From the NCBI GenBank assembly GCA_029215795.1, contig JARDYH010000007.1, forward strand, positions 90,597,263-90,661,262: a stretch of 64,000 bases of DNA, read 5' to 3'. The stretch is from Anniella stebbinsi. Its lineage: Eukaryota; Chordata; Lepidosauria; Squamata; Anniellidae. Positions 1 through 12,012 of the stretch are shown here, piece after piece. The stretch's first letter is position 1; every line of letters starts with the position of its first letter. The notes under the pieces are model-generated. The model was not told the DNA's origin. It was given only the letters and a program-made list of their open reading frames with translations, and did no database searches. A program made the translations under genes and the position numbers.

Positions 1-1195
1 TGGCACACAAGTATTTCAGTTTTATGAATCCATCGGGAGACCTCATTTACTGAGAGCCTGGCAAGGTTGACCTTGGAGGGCAATTTAATCCTTTCTTCCC
101 ATTACCTGCTTGAAGTCATAAAAAGCTGATGATCGTTCTTGCTCGGTCTTGGAAGTGGCTTATTAGAAGTGAACGGGGGCCACACATATTTATTGCCATG
201 ATTGCAAATGTTGCTGACGCTGATTCAGAAATTATACAAAGCCACAAAAAGGCAGAGTTCAGTGGCTTTTGGTGATCCTAAAGTCTCTAGCTTTGCTGAA
301 TGCACAGTTGGGCAATATGTTTATTCGGACCAATTACCGTGGAGGCTGATGGCTCCAACCTTGGTGAGGTAGTGAACCCGCTCTGGTTTTCAGTCAGAAC
401 CAGTCAGCACTCTAAAGGAGCTATCCCAGGCAGGATCTACACTACTGGTTTATGACGGTATTGACTCATCTGGCCAAAGGTACAGAACTTTGTGACAATG
501 GCAATATGCATGCATCCAGTGCTGTGCCAAAATGATACTCTATATGATAGGAAGGGGGAAGTCTGGGGCTTTGGCAAGCCCTGAAAACAAGGGTAAACCT
601 ACAGGGAGTGGTTATCAAACATCTGTCTGCACAAGGCACCAGGGTGAGAGCAGAAACATTTGCCCTTATTTGCATCTGGCTTCACAGTGACACCATGCAG
701 CCAGTGTGATTTGGCTATCTGACAACGTCTGAAGGAGGAAGATGTTGAAAGAGTACTGGGTACCTCAAACATTTTCGCCTCCTGAACAGTTGCTTGGTCC
801 TTAACAAGGCATTATGAATTGTACTTCTAACAGACCAGCATACCTTACATTCTTTGCTAGTTTCGTTTTTTTAACTTGTTCCTTTCAGTGGTTATGAGGC
901 ACCTAAGGTAATCATACAAATTCCCATGACTTCTGTGTAACAAAGAGGTGGACTTGCTTTATGACTATATGAGAAGACGTTTGCTTAATCATCCTCTCCA
1001 GTCAACAACAAAGGGTGCAGATGGAGTTCTCAATGTTGTGTTGCATTGTTTTTGTGCATACCTTTCTAAGGCAGGGGCTTTGTAGTTCTCTGCGGGTTTA
1101 GCATGTGGGAGCTCCGAGCACCTTGGATGCTGACCTCTTGGTTTTTGTTTTCAATTCCTGAAGCCCTCCAGGAGTCCAACAAGATGATGCCTCAT
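1..1195. other. Intronic sequence, no recognised element
   Basis: AT-rich, apparently single-copy sequence. I see no exon-like frame, RNA gene or familiar repeat. Short open frames on the minus strand have no domain signature. Confidence 0.5.
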
Positions 1196-1201
1196 TAAGT
1201 G

Positions 1202-1213
1202 TGTGCGTGTGCA

Positions 1214-1248
<35 letters not shown>

Positions 1249-1263
1249 CAGAGAGAGAGAGAA
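1202..1263. repeat. (TG)n followed by (AG)n microsatellite
   Basis: A TG-rich run passes directly into a GA run with a few interruptions. The His/Thr and Ser/Leu repeats predicted on the minus strand come from this tract and are not a protein. Confidence 0.9.
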
Positions 1264-1944
1264 TACATGCACAAGTTAAGCAAGAAAGAGGAGAGAGGGG
1301 ATGGTAAAGAAGAGTATGGTAATGTCTAATGAATATTCCCACTGAAGCTGGGCTTTGAACAGCTGCTAATTATGATTAAATCTGTCTCTCTTTCCTTGGC
1401 AAGTAAACCATTTTTAAAACTGGCTCATGCAAGATTGCTGTCTTATGTGACCTTTTCTTGGGATGTTTCCAGACAAACAGTAACACTGAACATGAACGTG
1501 CAACACAAAGACCCTCAAATAATGGGGTACTTCCTGTGCTGGGATTTTGGAGTCCCAATTGTGTGATTTCTTAGTCTCAACCAGGAAATCTGGCAGCTGA
1601 CCCAAAAAGGGAGCCACTATCCCCGTGTTCCACTGTGCTTGAGTGCTGCCAGTGCAGCTGGCCAGAAGCAGACACTGCAGCTGCTGGTCCCGTGAAGGGA
1701 GGGGCTGCGTATACAACTTGCAAGGCCACTTTTTGCGCAAACAAGACATTTACGGACAAGAATGAACTGTCCATTTGGAGGAAAATGGTGGCTCGCCAAG
1801 GGAGGTGTTGCCAACACGCCTGCCAGGTTCAGCCCACACTGAGTCAGTCAACCACTGAGGTCCATGGCCTAACATCCAAGAGGTTGAGCCTGCCATTTTT
1901 TTGCCAGGCTTCAAGCCCCAACTGGATGACCAGTATCCCAAGGA

Positions 1945-2890
1945 TCAGTGGCATGGGGTGCCTTCTACCAACTTCAATTGGTGGCCCAGCTATGCCCCTA
2001 CCTGGACAGGGATATTCTGGCTTCAGTTGTCTATGCTCTGGTAATCTCCAAGTTAGATTACTGCAATGCACTCGATTTGGGGCTGCCTTTGAAGATGGTT
2101 CAGAAGGTCCAGCTTGTGCAACATGTGGCAGCCAGATTGATAATGGGGACTGGAAGGTCCAAACATATAAGACCAATTCTGGTCCACTTGCACTGGCTGC
2201 CTGTATGTTTCTGAGCCAAATTCAAGGTGCTGGTTTTGACCTATAAAGCTAGGCTGACCATATGAAAAGGTGGACAGGGCTCATGTAACTTTAACAGTTG
2301 TAGAGAAAAGGAAATTTCAGCCAGTGTCATTTGTATGCAATTAGTCCCTGGTGAAATTCTCTCTTCATCACAACAGTTAAAGTTGCAGGGGCCCTGGCTT
2401 CTTTTGTATATGGTCACTCTAGTATAGTGCCTGCACCTTTAACTGTTGTGATGAAGAGGGAATATCACCAGGAACTAATTGCATACAAATGACACTGGCT
2501 GAAATTCCCTTTTCTCTTTAACTGTTAAAGTTACATGAGTCCTGTCCTCCTTTTCATATGGTCAGCCTATAAAGCCTTACATGGCTCAGGACTACAATAC
2601 CTGATGGATCACCTCTCCAGCATGAACCAACCCATACATTATGCTCAGCATCCTAGACTCTGCCCCAGGTGCCTCCTCTGAAGGAAGCTTCGAGGATGGC
2701 AACAAGAGAGAGGGCCTTCTCAGTGGTGCCCCCCACAAGTTATGGAATGATCTCCCCAACAAGACCTGCCTTGCACCAACATTGTTATCTTTTACGCCCC
2801 AGGTTAAAACTGCCCTCTTCTCTCCGGCATTTGAGAGCATGCAATGGGGCCATGTATAAGATGCTGAAGACAACTGCCTGGTTTGCCTAG
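1945..2890 (+). mobile_element. L2-like LINE 3' part, split by a hAT MITE
   Basis: Before 2250 the frame reads LVISKLDYCNALDLGLPLK, then MVQKVQLVQHVAARLIMGTG and LHWLPV. After 2568 it resumes with the tail pattern ending in RAFSVVPPTSYGMISPT. This is the C-terminal region after reverse transcriptase in L2/CR1-group LINEs. A palindromic element sits at 2250-2567. The LINE frame is broken by several shifts and stops, so this is an old fossil. The 5' part is missing. The clade (L2) is inferred from the conserved VQN/H-AAR and W-LP motifs. Confidence 0.75.
2250..2567. mobile_element. Palindromic hAT-like MITE, copy 1
   Basis: Near-perfect inverted repeat starting TAGGCTGACCATATGAAAAG and ending CATATGGTCAGCC. 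TATAAAGC occurs on both sides (2242-2249 and 2568-2575), an 8-bp target duplication if the final TA of the element is lost. It has no coding capacity. It belongs to the same family as copies at 4170, 12298, 22271, 34303 and 47543. Confidence 0.85.
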
Positions 2891-3810
2891 GTGAATGGCA
2901 CAATTTGGATGGCTGTGTTTTTTGCAATAGGTTTACGAAGCATTAATAGTTCATCCAGACAGAGCCTTGCTCTGGGAAGGAGTTTGGAGAGCTGTGTCTC
3001 CTTTGGTTTGAATGGGTGCACAAACTGAAGCCTCAAGACCATCCTGTGCCCCATTACCCCCTCTGCCAAACACAACTGACTTGTATGTCAACCCAGCAAT
3101 CCAAGGTCCAGATTCAGTCAACAAGCCTATCTGTGCAGATAAGGTCGCTTCTAAGCACCCTAACGATGGGGCCAGGGATTCTTAAATCCTTTGGACAACT
3201 TGTAGTTCTCAGATGTTTTGGCCTACAGCTTCCATAATATCTTACCACTGACTGTGCTGGCGAGAGCTGATGTGGGTGGTTGGAGGTAATGTCAGGTGTA
3301 CCACGAGGCGGGATGGTAAGTTGTAGTCTTAGAGATTGTTTTAAGAAAGTCTGTTTCTCTGTGAGCATATCTCTGCCTCTGTTTCCCAGGGGAGTTGCTT
3401 GCAGAGGCCTTGGAGTAGACAGTTTCCCTGGGAACAAGGAATGTTTGGGAAAGGAGGGGGCCTCTCTTACAAGCTGTCACTCACTTTGTAGCATCATCAA
3501 AAGGAGGTGGAACAATGCCGCCCTGTTGGCACATTGGCGTAGTTTATAGGTCAGAGGACCTGTCTGTCAGGTGGCTTGGAATAAGCCAGGCCTCTGGTCT
3601 GTAAGAGCGGGGCAGCAAGGGTGAAGAACCCTTGCTAGAGATAATCTTTTGACGCTTGGCCTGAAACCCCTCGTGTTTGGATTCTACCTGATTGGAGATT
3701 TTGGAAGCACCCTGTACATGCTCGCTCTTTTACTATTTGGACTCTGAATTTCTAAGGCTTGTTCCATGGAAAGTGCTCTGAGGCTTTTCATAGACTTGGA
3801 CTTGTGTTTG
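2891..3810. other. Intronic sequence, mostly unrecognised
   Basis: Apart from the degraded repeat at 3207-3285 I recognise nothing here. The open frames are short and lack motifs. Confidence 0.4.
3207..3285. repeat. Degraded copy of a CAGATGTTTTGG / CTACAACTCCCA repeat
   Basis: Contains CAGATGTTTTGGCCTACAG and GTGCTGGCGAGAGCTGATG. These match the body of the short interspersed repeat seen more clearly at 28437 and 13398. Confidence 0.55.
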
Positions 3811-3985
3811 CTCTGGATTGTGTGGGTGTGTGGCCTGTGAGAGAGCTTCCCCGGAGCTAAAATACGTGCAAGGGAGTTTCCTAGGCCTAAGATGTTCTCA
3901 GCTCTGGATTGTGTGTGTGTGGCCTGTGAGAGAGCTTCCCACTAAAGTACATGCAGGGGAGTTTCCTATGCCTATGAGGTTCGTT
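3811..3985. repeat. Two-copy tandem repeat, about 85-90 bp
   Basis: The segment with GGATTGTGTGGGTGTGTGGC and GTGAGAGAGCTTCCC...GGGAGTTTCCTA occurs at about 3816 and again at about 3905. The two copies differ by small indels, including the TG count. It is a local duplication and not coding. Confidence 0.8.
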
Positions 3986-4169
3986 CCCCAGGTTCTTGCA
4001 AACCATGGTCAGCTCAGCGTTTCTGGCAGGCTGGATATGCCTGGTGTTTGGCCTTTGTCTCTATAGGGTTTCAGGCAGCCCTGTGCCTGGAGCACTTCCC
4101 TTGGGCTCTGGCCTTGTTCTTTGACGAGTCAGTGTATGTGACATCTGGAAATGTTCAGATAGGATAGGG

Positions 4170-4488
4170 TAGGCTGACCATCTGAAAAGGAGGACAGGGC
4201 TCCTGTAACTTTAACAGTTGTAGAGAAAAGGGAATTTCAGCCAGTTTAATTTGTATGCAATTAGTTCCTGGTGAAATTCCCTCTTCATCACCACAGTTAA
4301 AGTTGCAGGGGCCCTGCCTTCTTTGTATCTGGTCACTCTAGGATAGTGCCTGTAACTTTAACTGTGGTGATGAAGAGGGAATTTCACCAGGAACTAATTG
4401 CATACAAATGACACCTACTGAAATTCCCTTTTCTCTACAACTATTAAAGATACATGAGCCCTGTCCTCCTTTTCATATGGTCAGCCTA
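4170..4488. mobile_element. Palindromic hAT-like MITE, copy 2, with perfect 8-bp TSD
   Basis: Starts TAGGCTGACCATCTGAAAAG and ends CATATGGTCAGCCTA. It is flanked by GGATAGGG at 4162-4169 and 4489-4496, a perfect 8-bp target-site duplication. The 319-bp body is almost entirely self-complementary about its centre near 4330. An 8-bp duplication with TAGG-type ends fits the hAT superfamily. Confidence 0.92.
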
Positions 4489-4496
4489 GGATAGGG

Positions 4497-5953
4497 GCTA
4501 ATCCTACACTTCTCTCCCCCAATTGATTGCCTAAAGGATCACATCAAGACTGGAGCCTAAAGCTTTCTCACCGGTATCAGCTTTAAGTGGTGTGGGTGTC
4601 AAAAAATGAAACCATTATGCTTGTAACCATTTGATTTCATCAATAAAAGAAGTCTCACTGATGTGAGTGTCTTGTCAGTTTGCCAGTTCATGAGGGAAAG
4701 CCTGAGGGAAAGGGCCACTTCACGACAGGTAATGTGTGCTTTCCAGGGCCTCCGAAAAGTGTGCAATTCCTCCTGCAAGGCAATGGCCCAGAAAGTGTGT
4801 TTTGCCTGTCCTGCCCTGCCCCTGGGCCAATTGTGGTCTTAAAGGCCCTCTTAAGCCAATTTCCCCAAAGCTCCCTGTGCTAGAAGCCACCATTAACACA
4901 ATGGGGGAAAGGCCAAAAGGCACGCGCAGGTCAGGGCAGTGATGAGGTGAAAATCCACCAGGTATGTCTGTCGGGGCCCAGGAAAGCAGGGGCGATTGCT
5001 GCCCTCATGGGCCCAGGAAGGTTTTTGCCCCACTGCTAGTCACAACATCAGGATACCTGTTTGATTGCCTTTGATTCCCTGCAAACTCCTGCACCAGTGT
5101 GGAGCACCAAAATCCAGTGTTACTTCAGACAACCAGGGCCTAAGATTTGTGACTCATGGGGAAATAGATAAAAAACAATTTAATTTGCTAAACCCCTTAT
5201 TCACACCCATAATTTTGTTTCATTATATTTGATTTAAGACGTTTCTATCCTCCTTTTCAACTGGAACATTTCAAGGCACCGTGCAAACTAAAAACAATAT
5301 GAATCAAACACAGCAATTACAAAGAAATAAAACCATTAAAAACGCAGCAAAATAAATGACTATACAACAATGAAACCAGCCAGCAGAGATAAAGCAACAT
5401 AATTTTTTCTCCCTAAAAAGGCTCAGGTGAATAAAGCTCTTTTCGATTCTGTACAACGAGTTGCACTCTGCTGGCCTTAACGATCCTCCGTGTTCTCAAG
5501 AATGAGAACAGGTCGGCACTGTGGGTTGGAAGTCCCTAGACAGATGGGACTGTAGACAACCACATATGCCAGACAGCTTGCACAGGTGGCGGCACTCCCC
5601 TAGCCTTTCGGATTGAGCATGCCTATCATGATGACATATGGGATCAGCACTCTGGCGTAAGCTTAATATCGTGATTATGCAAATATCTCAAGTGAGCAGC
5701 TCTCTCTCCAGAGATTGCAGGGACAGTATTCCGTTCCATAGTGTTCCATTTCCTAGCGTGAATTCCCAGCAGCTTCCCTCCTGCAGACTACGGCATTGGT
5801 GCCTGGCCTGCAGCATCTGACAAATCCAAACTGTGTGTGGTAGTGATGTCATCTAAGACTGTCATTATCTAGTTTAGGAGACAAATTTGTTTGGCTTGCT
5901 CATTCTCGGATGTATAACCAAGTGTCATGACCACTCAGACATCTTTCCATGTG
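4497..5953. other. Intronic sequence with a possible minus-strand LINE tail near 5215-5380
   Basis: The A-rich stretch with GTTTCTATCCTCC and CAAGGCACCGTGCAAACTAAA resembles the 3' end of a reptile LINE or SINE in minus orientation. This is a weak call. Otherwise nothing is recognised. Confidence 0.35.
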
Positions 5954-5961
5954 GTCTGCAT

Positions 5962-6666
5962 TAGGGATGTGTATCGTCTTGTTAAAATGTACGATAACAA
6001 TACGATATGGTTGTTATCGTGCATGTGTTTAACGATGACGATACGATACAAAAACCTATGATAATCATCGGAGATGATAATTTTCAGGCGATTTTATCGT
6101 TTTATCGGACTGCCATGTAAATATATCTATAACTTCTGTATTTTAAAAGTTAGAGGCTTGAAACTGGGTCACAGTGCTTATGGGGTATGCCTAAGTATGT
6201 AATTATTGCTACATATATGTAGCAACATGTGCTACACGTATGTGCCAAATTTGAGATCGATCCCTCCAACTCTCAATTTTATATGAATTTATTAAAGATC
6301 GTTTCAGTTCTGACAGATCAGAATGACAGCTCGCCACGTGTGTTCATTCAGACCTGTCAGAACGGAAACGATCTTTAATAAATCCATATAAAATCGAGGG
6401 TTGGAGGGATCGATCTCAAATTTCATACACATACTTAGGCATACCCCATAAGCACTGTGACCCAGTTTCAAGCCTCTAACTTTTAAAATACAGAAGTTAT
6501 AGGTATTTTTTTCTTTAATAATAGGCCTGCAAAAAATATCGTTTTTTCACGATAATTATCGTGGAGACAATATGGTTCACCTACGATATGAATGAAGACG
6601 ATAATTTTTTTGGTCCGAAATGACGACAACGATAAACGACGATATTTTTTGGCATGCACACCCCTA
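5962..6666. mobile_element. Fold-back hAT-like element with CGATAA subterminal repeats
   Basis: A 705-bp palindrome flanked by GTCTGCAT at 5954-5961 and 6667-6674, a perfect 8-bp duplication. The ends are TAGGGATGTGTATCG and GCATGCACACCCCTA. Both subterminal zones are packed with ACGATAA / TTATCGT motifs, including CGATAACAATACGATA on the left and GACAACGATAAACGACGATA on the right. The arms then carry a TATAACTTCTGTATTTTAAA...TTGAAACTGGG monomer in inverted orientation and meet near 6325-6345. There is no transposase frame. Superfamily is inferred from TSD length and ends. Confidence 0.9.
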
Positions 6667-6674
6667 GTCTGCAT

Positions 6675-9380
6675 TCATCAGGCCAGACTTCAAAGCAGCT
6701 CTTTTGGTGCATGCACAGACATTGCCCCCTTTACCCTCATTGATTACATCTGTGCGATGTTGGGGGAGAAGAACTGAATCTCCCAATGAATCTCCTATGT
6801 GGCTGATGTGGTGGGTGAAACCAAGCCCCAGTTCCCAGGGTGCAAACTCAATAGTGCATTTGCATGGCGCAGAGCCGGCCTTATGTGAAGTGGGAGGAAG
6901 CTCCCGCATGAGATGGCAGGGAGTGGAAAGAGCAGCAAATCCATGCCATCCTCCTCTCGTGCCCTTGCCCACCTGGTCATCCTGGACAAGGTAGCCTTAG
7001 CAAGGCAAGGCAAGGGTTAACAGCCCTTACCGATGCTGTTCTGCAGCGCACCTGCACCAGGGCCGGCCTTACCATGAAGCAGAGGGAAGCGGGCACAGTG
7101 CGTCCTGCTCCCAACCCTGCCGGCCAGCCGACTTACTTTCCTTAGCGGGGACACACCCATCTGCAGCCTCTTTGAGGTCTTTCTGCCTTCAGGAGTGGCA
7201 TGGGACAGGCGTGCAGGTGCCGCATGGATCCTGAAGGCAGAAAGACCTCACAGAGGCAACACACTGTGCCTGGAAAGCTGCCTGGCGGAGGGCAGGAGGC
7301 GAGGCGCGGTGAGGCGCAGGGGAAATTGAGAGGCTTCTTCTTTGGGGGCATGTGTGGGAGGGGGCAGAGAAGGACATGGAGGAGGGGATCAGGGGAGGAG
7401 GCAGAGGGGAGGGGGCTGCATTGGCACTATGGGTCACCAGTGCTTCAGGCAGCAACCTGCTTTGGGCCAGGATTGGCACGGCACTGTCAATGTGTATATG
7501 CCAACACTATAAGTGAGGATTCCCCTCCCCCATTTGATTTTTGAACATTCGCTTCGTGAACTGATAAATATCAAGCTGATTCTTACCTAAGCAGAGGGGA
7601 GTTACTCCAATATGCACGGCTGTGCAAGTTACATGGTAATAGGGATGTCACAGGAATGCACAAGAGATTCAAATGAATTCAGATTACTATGAAGCTGAGC
7701 TCGGGATGTACGGCCAAGGTCTCCAGATTCCATCTTGAACTTTGTTCCAAATTGAGTCTGTATCAGATTGCAGGCTTTGTTTTGTTTTGTTTTCCTTTTC
7801 ACGTGGGTATTTTCATTTGTATATTTCTATATGTACATATCAATTGTGCACATCTTTGAAATGTCTACATTCTCTTCCCATTGATAGAAGCGTATTTGGG
7901 CAGACTTTTTTTTCAGAAGTACACATTTTTTCATGCAACTTTTCCAAATGTGCACATGCTGTTGTTCTGGTTCTGCAAATCACATTGCAAGCTCAGAAAT
8001 GTATGGGCTTTAACTGCAGGTGGTGGGTGTGAGAGTGTTTGGTCCAGAAGGTGCAAACTAGAAAAACTGAACTGAAACAAACTTCTCTCTAATCTGATAT
8101 ATGGATTCCAGAGCAGCCTGGCTTTTTATGAGTCACATGGGATTCCACAAACTTGCAGGCCAGGGTTTGTTTTGTTTTTTGTTTTTTCTTTACAGAAATG
8201 TATGCAAATTTATTCATACAAAATACGAAAAAATTCCGACCAAAAATGCACATCCCTCCCCTCCCCAATCGGCTGAAGTGTGGGGGTTGTGCATTTGCAG
8301 AAAAGCACCTTTTCGGAAGGGCACATTTGTGCAAGCACATTTTGCAATGCACACATAAAGTTGGGAAATTGAGAAAAATCTGATTCCGTCGATGAGCAGA
8401 CAATGGAACGAAAGACACCTGGCAGTCCATGCAAGACAGATGGAACACATGCAACAAAATCCCTACATGGTAACCCTGTTTCCATACCAAGGAGTCAGGT
8501 TCTTTGATCTAAATAAATCATGCTTATATTAAACACCATTGCCTCTGTTTGTGTGTTCTGTGTGCTTTTCTCTCCCCATTGTTCAGTGGGTCCATCTTTC
8601 GGGTACCTTTGGGTCTGTGGAGCATGTAGATGTACACTGACCATAAAGCAGGTTAAACACATTTTGCCACATTTTTAGCCACAGCATGAAGGATATATAA
8701 CATTCAATAATCCAAACAATTGCATTTTCTGGCAGTCTACTTTACATTGTGGGGAGTTGTACAAATTGACAAGAGGGACACATTTTATTGTGAAAGACCT
8801 CTCAGGGGATGGGAACAAGCGGCTTATCTCCTCCGGCCCATCCTTTCCACCCCAACAGGTAAATTGTCAATAGCTTTGGAAGGGGATTCCAAAACAAGGC
8901 AGTTGTAGAAATGTGTTCTGATGCAAGCCCTCCGAGGAGATGAATGTAAAAGATGATGAAGTTGGACATTATAACTCTAAAACCATGTACGAATATATGG
9001 GAAAGGCAGGGAGGAGGCTTATTTGTAGCGGTAGCCAAAGGTAGAACAAGAAGCCAATTTCATCGCTGTCGGGGCCATTATTAGACAAGAGAGCAAGCTG
9101 CCCAAAGGGCCAGGTTGAATCACTATCACCGGGAATGTTTAGAAGTGCAATGTCTGGAAGAAAATGAGGCAACCTACCCATTTCTTCTGCTCTAGTACAA
9201 AAGAAGGCCATGTGTGCTAACAGATTACCTACGGATGCAAACCCGGGATGCTCACACTTGCTGAAATTCTCAGAACTCTGCTTCAAAGCTTGGTTTGGTT
9301 CACACTCATTCTCATCTGTGACCTGATTTTCAGCTCCTCTGAATGGGAAAAGTGCATTTTTCAAAAGGTGTGTGTTTAAT
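6675..9380. other. Intronic sequence, no confident element
   Basis: A GA-rich, GC-richer patch at about 7050-7480 gives overlapping open frames on both strands with no domain. Stretches at 7780-8080 and 8150-8380 have scattered TGCACATTTG-like motifs, also seen near 43140 and 59090. They look like an old AT-rich interspersed repeat, but I cannot place its ends. Confidence 0.4.
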
Positions 9381-9383
9381 TGT

Positions 9384-9456
9384 AGGGTTGTTGTTTTTTA
9401 CAAAAAATGCACACTTTAAGGTGTGCATTTTTTTAAAAAAAAAAAACAACAACCCT
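9384..9456. repeat. 73-nt inverted repeat (hairpin)
   Basis: AGGGTTGTTGTTTTTT on the left pairs with the A-run and AACAACAACCCT on the right. The inner near-palindrome is ATGCACACTTTAAGGTGTGC. It is probably a tiny MITE remnant. Confidence 0.7.
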
Positions 9457-9486
9457 GCATTTATTAAAGTTGTGCATGTTTAAAGT

Positions 9487-9690
9487 TACATAGGAACATA
9501 AGAAGCTGCCCTATGCTGCTGAGTCAGCCCATTGGTCCACCCAGCCCAGTATTGTTGATACGGACCGGCAACAGCTCTCCATGCTGTCAGGAGGGATTCC
9601 TTTCTTTGCCATTCCTGGAGAAGCTGGGGATCGAACCCGGGAACTTCTGCATGCAGAGCATGGGCTCTGTCACACTGAATGTGCCTATTT
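9487..9690 (+). repeat. Interspersed repeat of the 'ACATAGGAACATAAGAAGCTGCC' type
   Basis: Contains ACATAAGAAGCTGCC, TGAGTCAGCCCATTGGTCCA and GATCGAACCCGGGAACTTCT. The same motif set is found in degraded form at 29040, 40262 and 58864. I know it as a common dispersed repeat in squamate genomes but cannot give its formal name. Confidence 0.7.
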
Positions 9691-10164
9691 TGCAAACAGG
9701 AATGTGTGGGGATATTTGGCAAAGCCCTGAGGCTGAGTTGGGCAGGAATAAATTAAAGCGCTTTAAATTTTGAATTTGCGAATATTTTCTGGGAACATGC
9801 ACTCCCGTTGGCCTGTTGGGGTGCGAATGGGACATTTCCAAGTGATCCGCAAATTGAAATGAAATTTGTAGGCATCCGAAGATCCCTGGAGAGAGTGGCT
9901 GGGTGAGAGAAAATCTAGCCATGGCATTTTGGGTGGGGGAGGGCATGGATCTTTCCTACACATTCCCCTCCCGTGCAGTGCGCCTTCTCATGAGCCTTAT
10001 TTAAGGTCAGATCCTGAGAATATCCTTCCTCAAAAATTCCCTGTACTCCTTGTAGAGAAAAAAGTGTATCAGAGTCTGATGAAAGTTCATAAATAGATGG
10101 AGGAGGAGTACAGAGAGCTTTCAGGGGGCAGTGGCCTGACAGTTTATCAAGCTATGAGGCCCAG

Positions 10165-10171
10165 CACACAC

Positions 10172-10204
<33 letters not shown>
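10165..10204. repeat. (AC)n microsatellite
   Basis: A nearly pure CA run of about 35 bp just upstream of the recognisable CR1 coding part. Confidence 0.95.
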
Positions 10205-12006
10205 GCAATATCCCAAATGAAAGGCTGAAGTGCTCAATTCCTACTTTGGCTCAGTCTTCTACCAAAAGCAGGGCGATAACCCCCCCCCCCCCGGCAAAAG
10301 TGAAGTACAAGATGAAGGGGGAGGATTACAGCTTGAGATTGATAAACAAATGGTCAGGGAACATTTAATTTCATTAAATTAGTTCAAATCTCTGGGGCCC
10401 AATGAACTGCATCCCAGAGTAATAAAGGAACTGGCAGAAGAACTCTCAGAACCACTGTCTATTATCTTTGTGAAATCGTGGAAGATGGGTACTGTTGTCC
10501 CTATCTTCAAAAAGGGCAAAAAGGAGGAACCTGTGAACTACAGACCAGTTAGTCTGACATCCATCCATGGGAAAATTTTGGAGCAGATTCGAAAGAGGTC
10601 AATCTGTAAGCAACTTGAAAACAATGCGGTGATTATTAGAAGCCAGCATGGATTTGTCAAGAACAAATCCTGCCAGACTAATCTGATCTCATTCTTTGAT
10701 TGGGTAACCTCCCTTGTGGACCATGGGATGTAATATATCTTGACATCAGGAAAGCTTTTGACCAAATACCCCATAACATTCTGATTAGCAAGTTAGCTAA
10801 AAGTGAGCTAGATGGAACAACTATTAGGTGGATCCACAGTTGGCTACAGATTTGGATTCAAAGAGTGCTTATCAATGGTACCTTCTCAAACTGGGGGGGG
10901 GGGAGGTAACAAGTGGGATACTGCAGGGCTCAGTCCTGGGACCAGTGCTCTTCAACATTTTTATTAATGACTTGGATGAGGAGGTACAGGGAATGCTTAT
11001 CAAATTTGCAGATGACACAAAATTGGGTGGGGTAGCTAATACCCTGGAAGACATAAACAAACTTCAAAGTGATCTTCATAGACTGGAGAGCTGGGCTGAA
11101 AACAACAGGATGAAATTTAATAGGGATAAATGCCAAGTTCTACACCTAGGAAAAAGAAACCAAATTCACAGTTACAAGATGGGGGATACTTGGCTCAGCA
11201 GTACTACAAGCGAGAAGGATCTTGGAATTGTTGTAGACCATAAGCTGAATATGAGCCAACAGTGTGATGTGGCTGCAAAAAAGTAATGCTATTCTGGGCT
11301 GCATTAAAAATAATAACACTAATAATAATAATAATAATAATAATATTTATTACCCGCTTCTCCCAATGGATCGAGGTGGGGAACAGCATCAAACATAAAA
11401 TACAAAACTGATTAAAAGCACAACAATACATCATTAAAACACCAATAAAACACCAATAAAACACCAAATCACATGAGGTACTGATTCCCCTCTATGCCAC
11501 ACTGGTTAGGCTTCATCTTGAGTATTGTGTCCAGTTCTGGGCACCACACTTCAAGGAAGGATACAGACCAGCTGGAGGGGGTTCAGAGGAAGGCAACAAG
11601 GATGATCAGGGGTCTGGAGACAAAGTCCTCTGAGGAGAGTCTGAAAGAACTGGGCCTGTTTAGCCTGGAGAAGCACTCTTCAAATACTTGAAAGGTTGTT
11701 ACACAGAGAGGAGGGCCAGAATCTCTTCTCAATCCTCCCAGAGTGCAGGATACAGAATAATGGGCTCAAGTTACAGGAAGCCAGATTCCAGCTGGACATC
11801 AGAAAAACTTCCTGACTGTTAAAGCAATATGACAATGGAGCCACCTTTCTAGGGAGGTTGTGGGTTGTCCCACACTAGAGGCCTTCAAGAGCCAGCTGGA
11901 CACCACCTGTCAAAAATGTTTTATGGTGGATTCCTACATTGAGCAGGGGGTTGGACGTGATGGCCTTATAGGTCCCTTCCAACTGCACTACTCTATGATT
12001 CTATGA
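10205..12006 (+). mobile_element. CR1 LINE, 3' two thirds including reverse transcriptase
   Basis: Truncated CR1 retrotransposon. Coding remnants in order: KGKKEEPVNYRPVSLTSIHG (about 10516), QHGFVKNKSCQTNLI, DIRKAFDQIPHN (about 10745), GSVLGPVLFNIFINDLDE (about 10928) and the catalytic FADDTKLGG (about 11008). A frameshift occurs at a G-run near 10895-10904. The 3' end carries the CR1 hallmark CTATGATTCTATGA at about 11993-12006. At about 11305-11470 it is interrupted by an (AAT)n-tailed minus-strand L2-like fragment. The element is dead. A C-run near 10279 also breaks the frame. Confidence 0.93.
11305..11470 (-). mobile_element. L2-like LINE tail inserted in the CR1 copy
   Basis: Read on the minus strand it gives TGTTCCCCACCTCGATCCA followed by a GGGTAATAAATATTATT-type tail. 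The plus-strand LINE tail at about 52940-53010 ends the same way. CR1 sequence resumes directly after it, so it inserted later. Confidence 0.75.
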
Positions 12007-12012
12007 ACTCCC

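Noticed and set aside
1635..2246. 203-residue open frame
   Set aside because: Its second half is the L2-like LINE read in the wrong frame; the first half has no motif.
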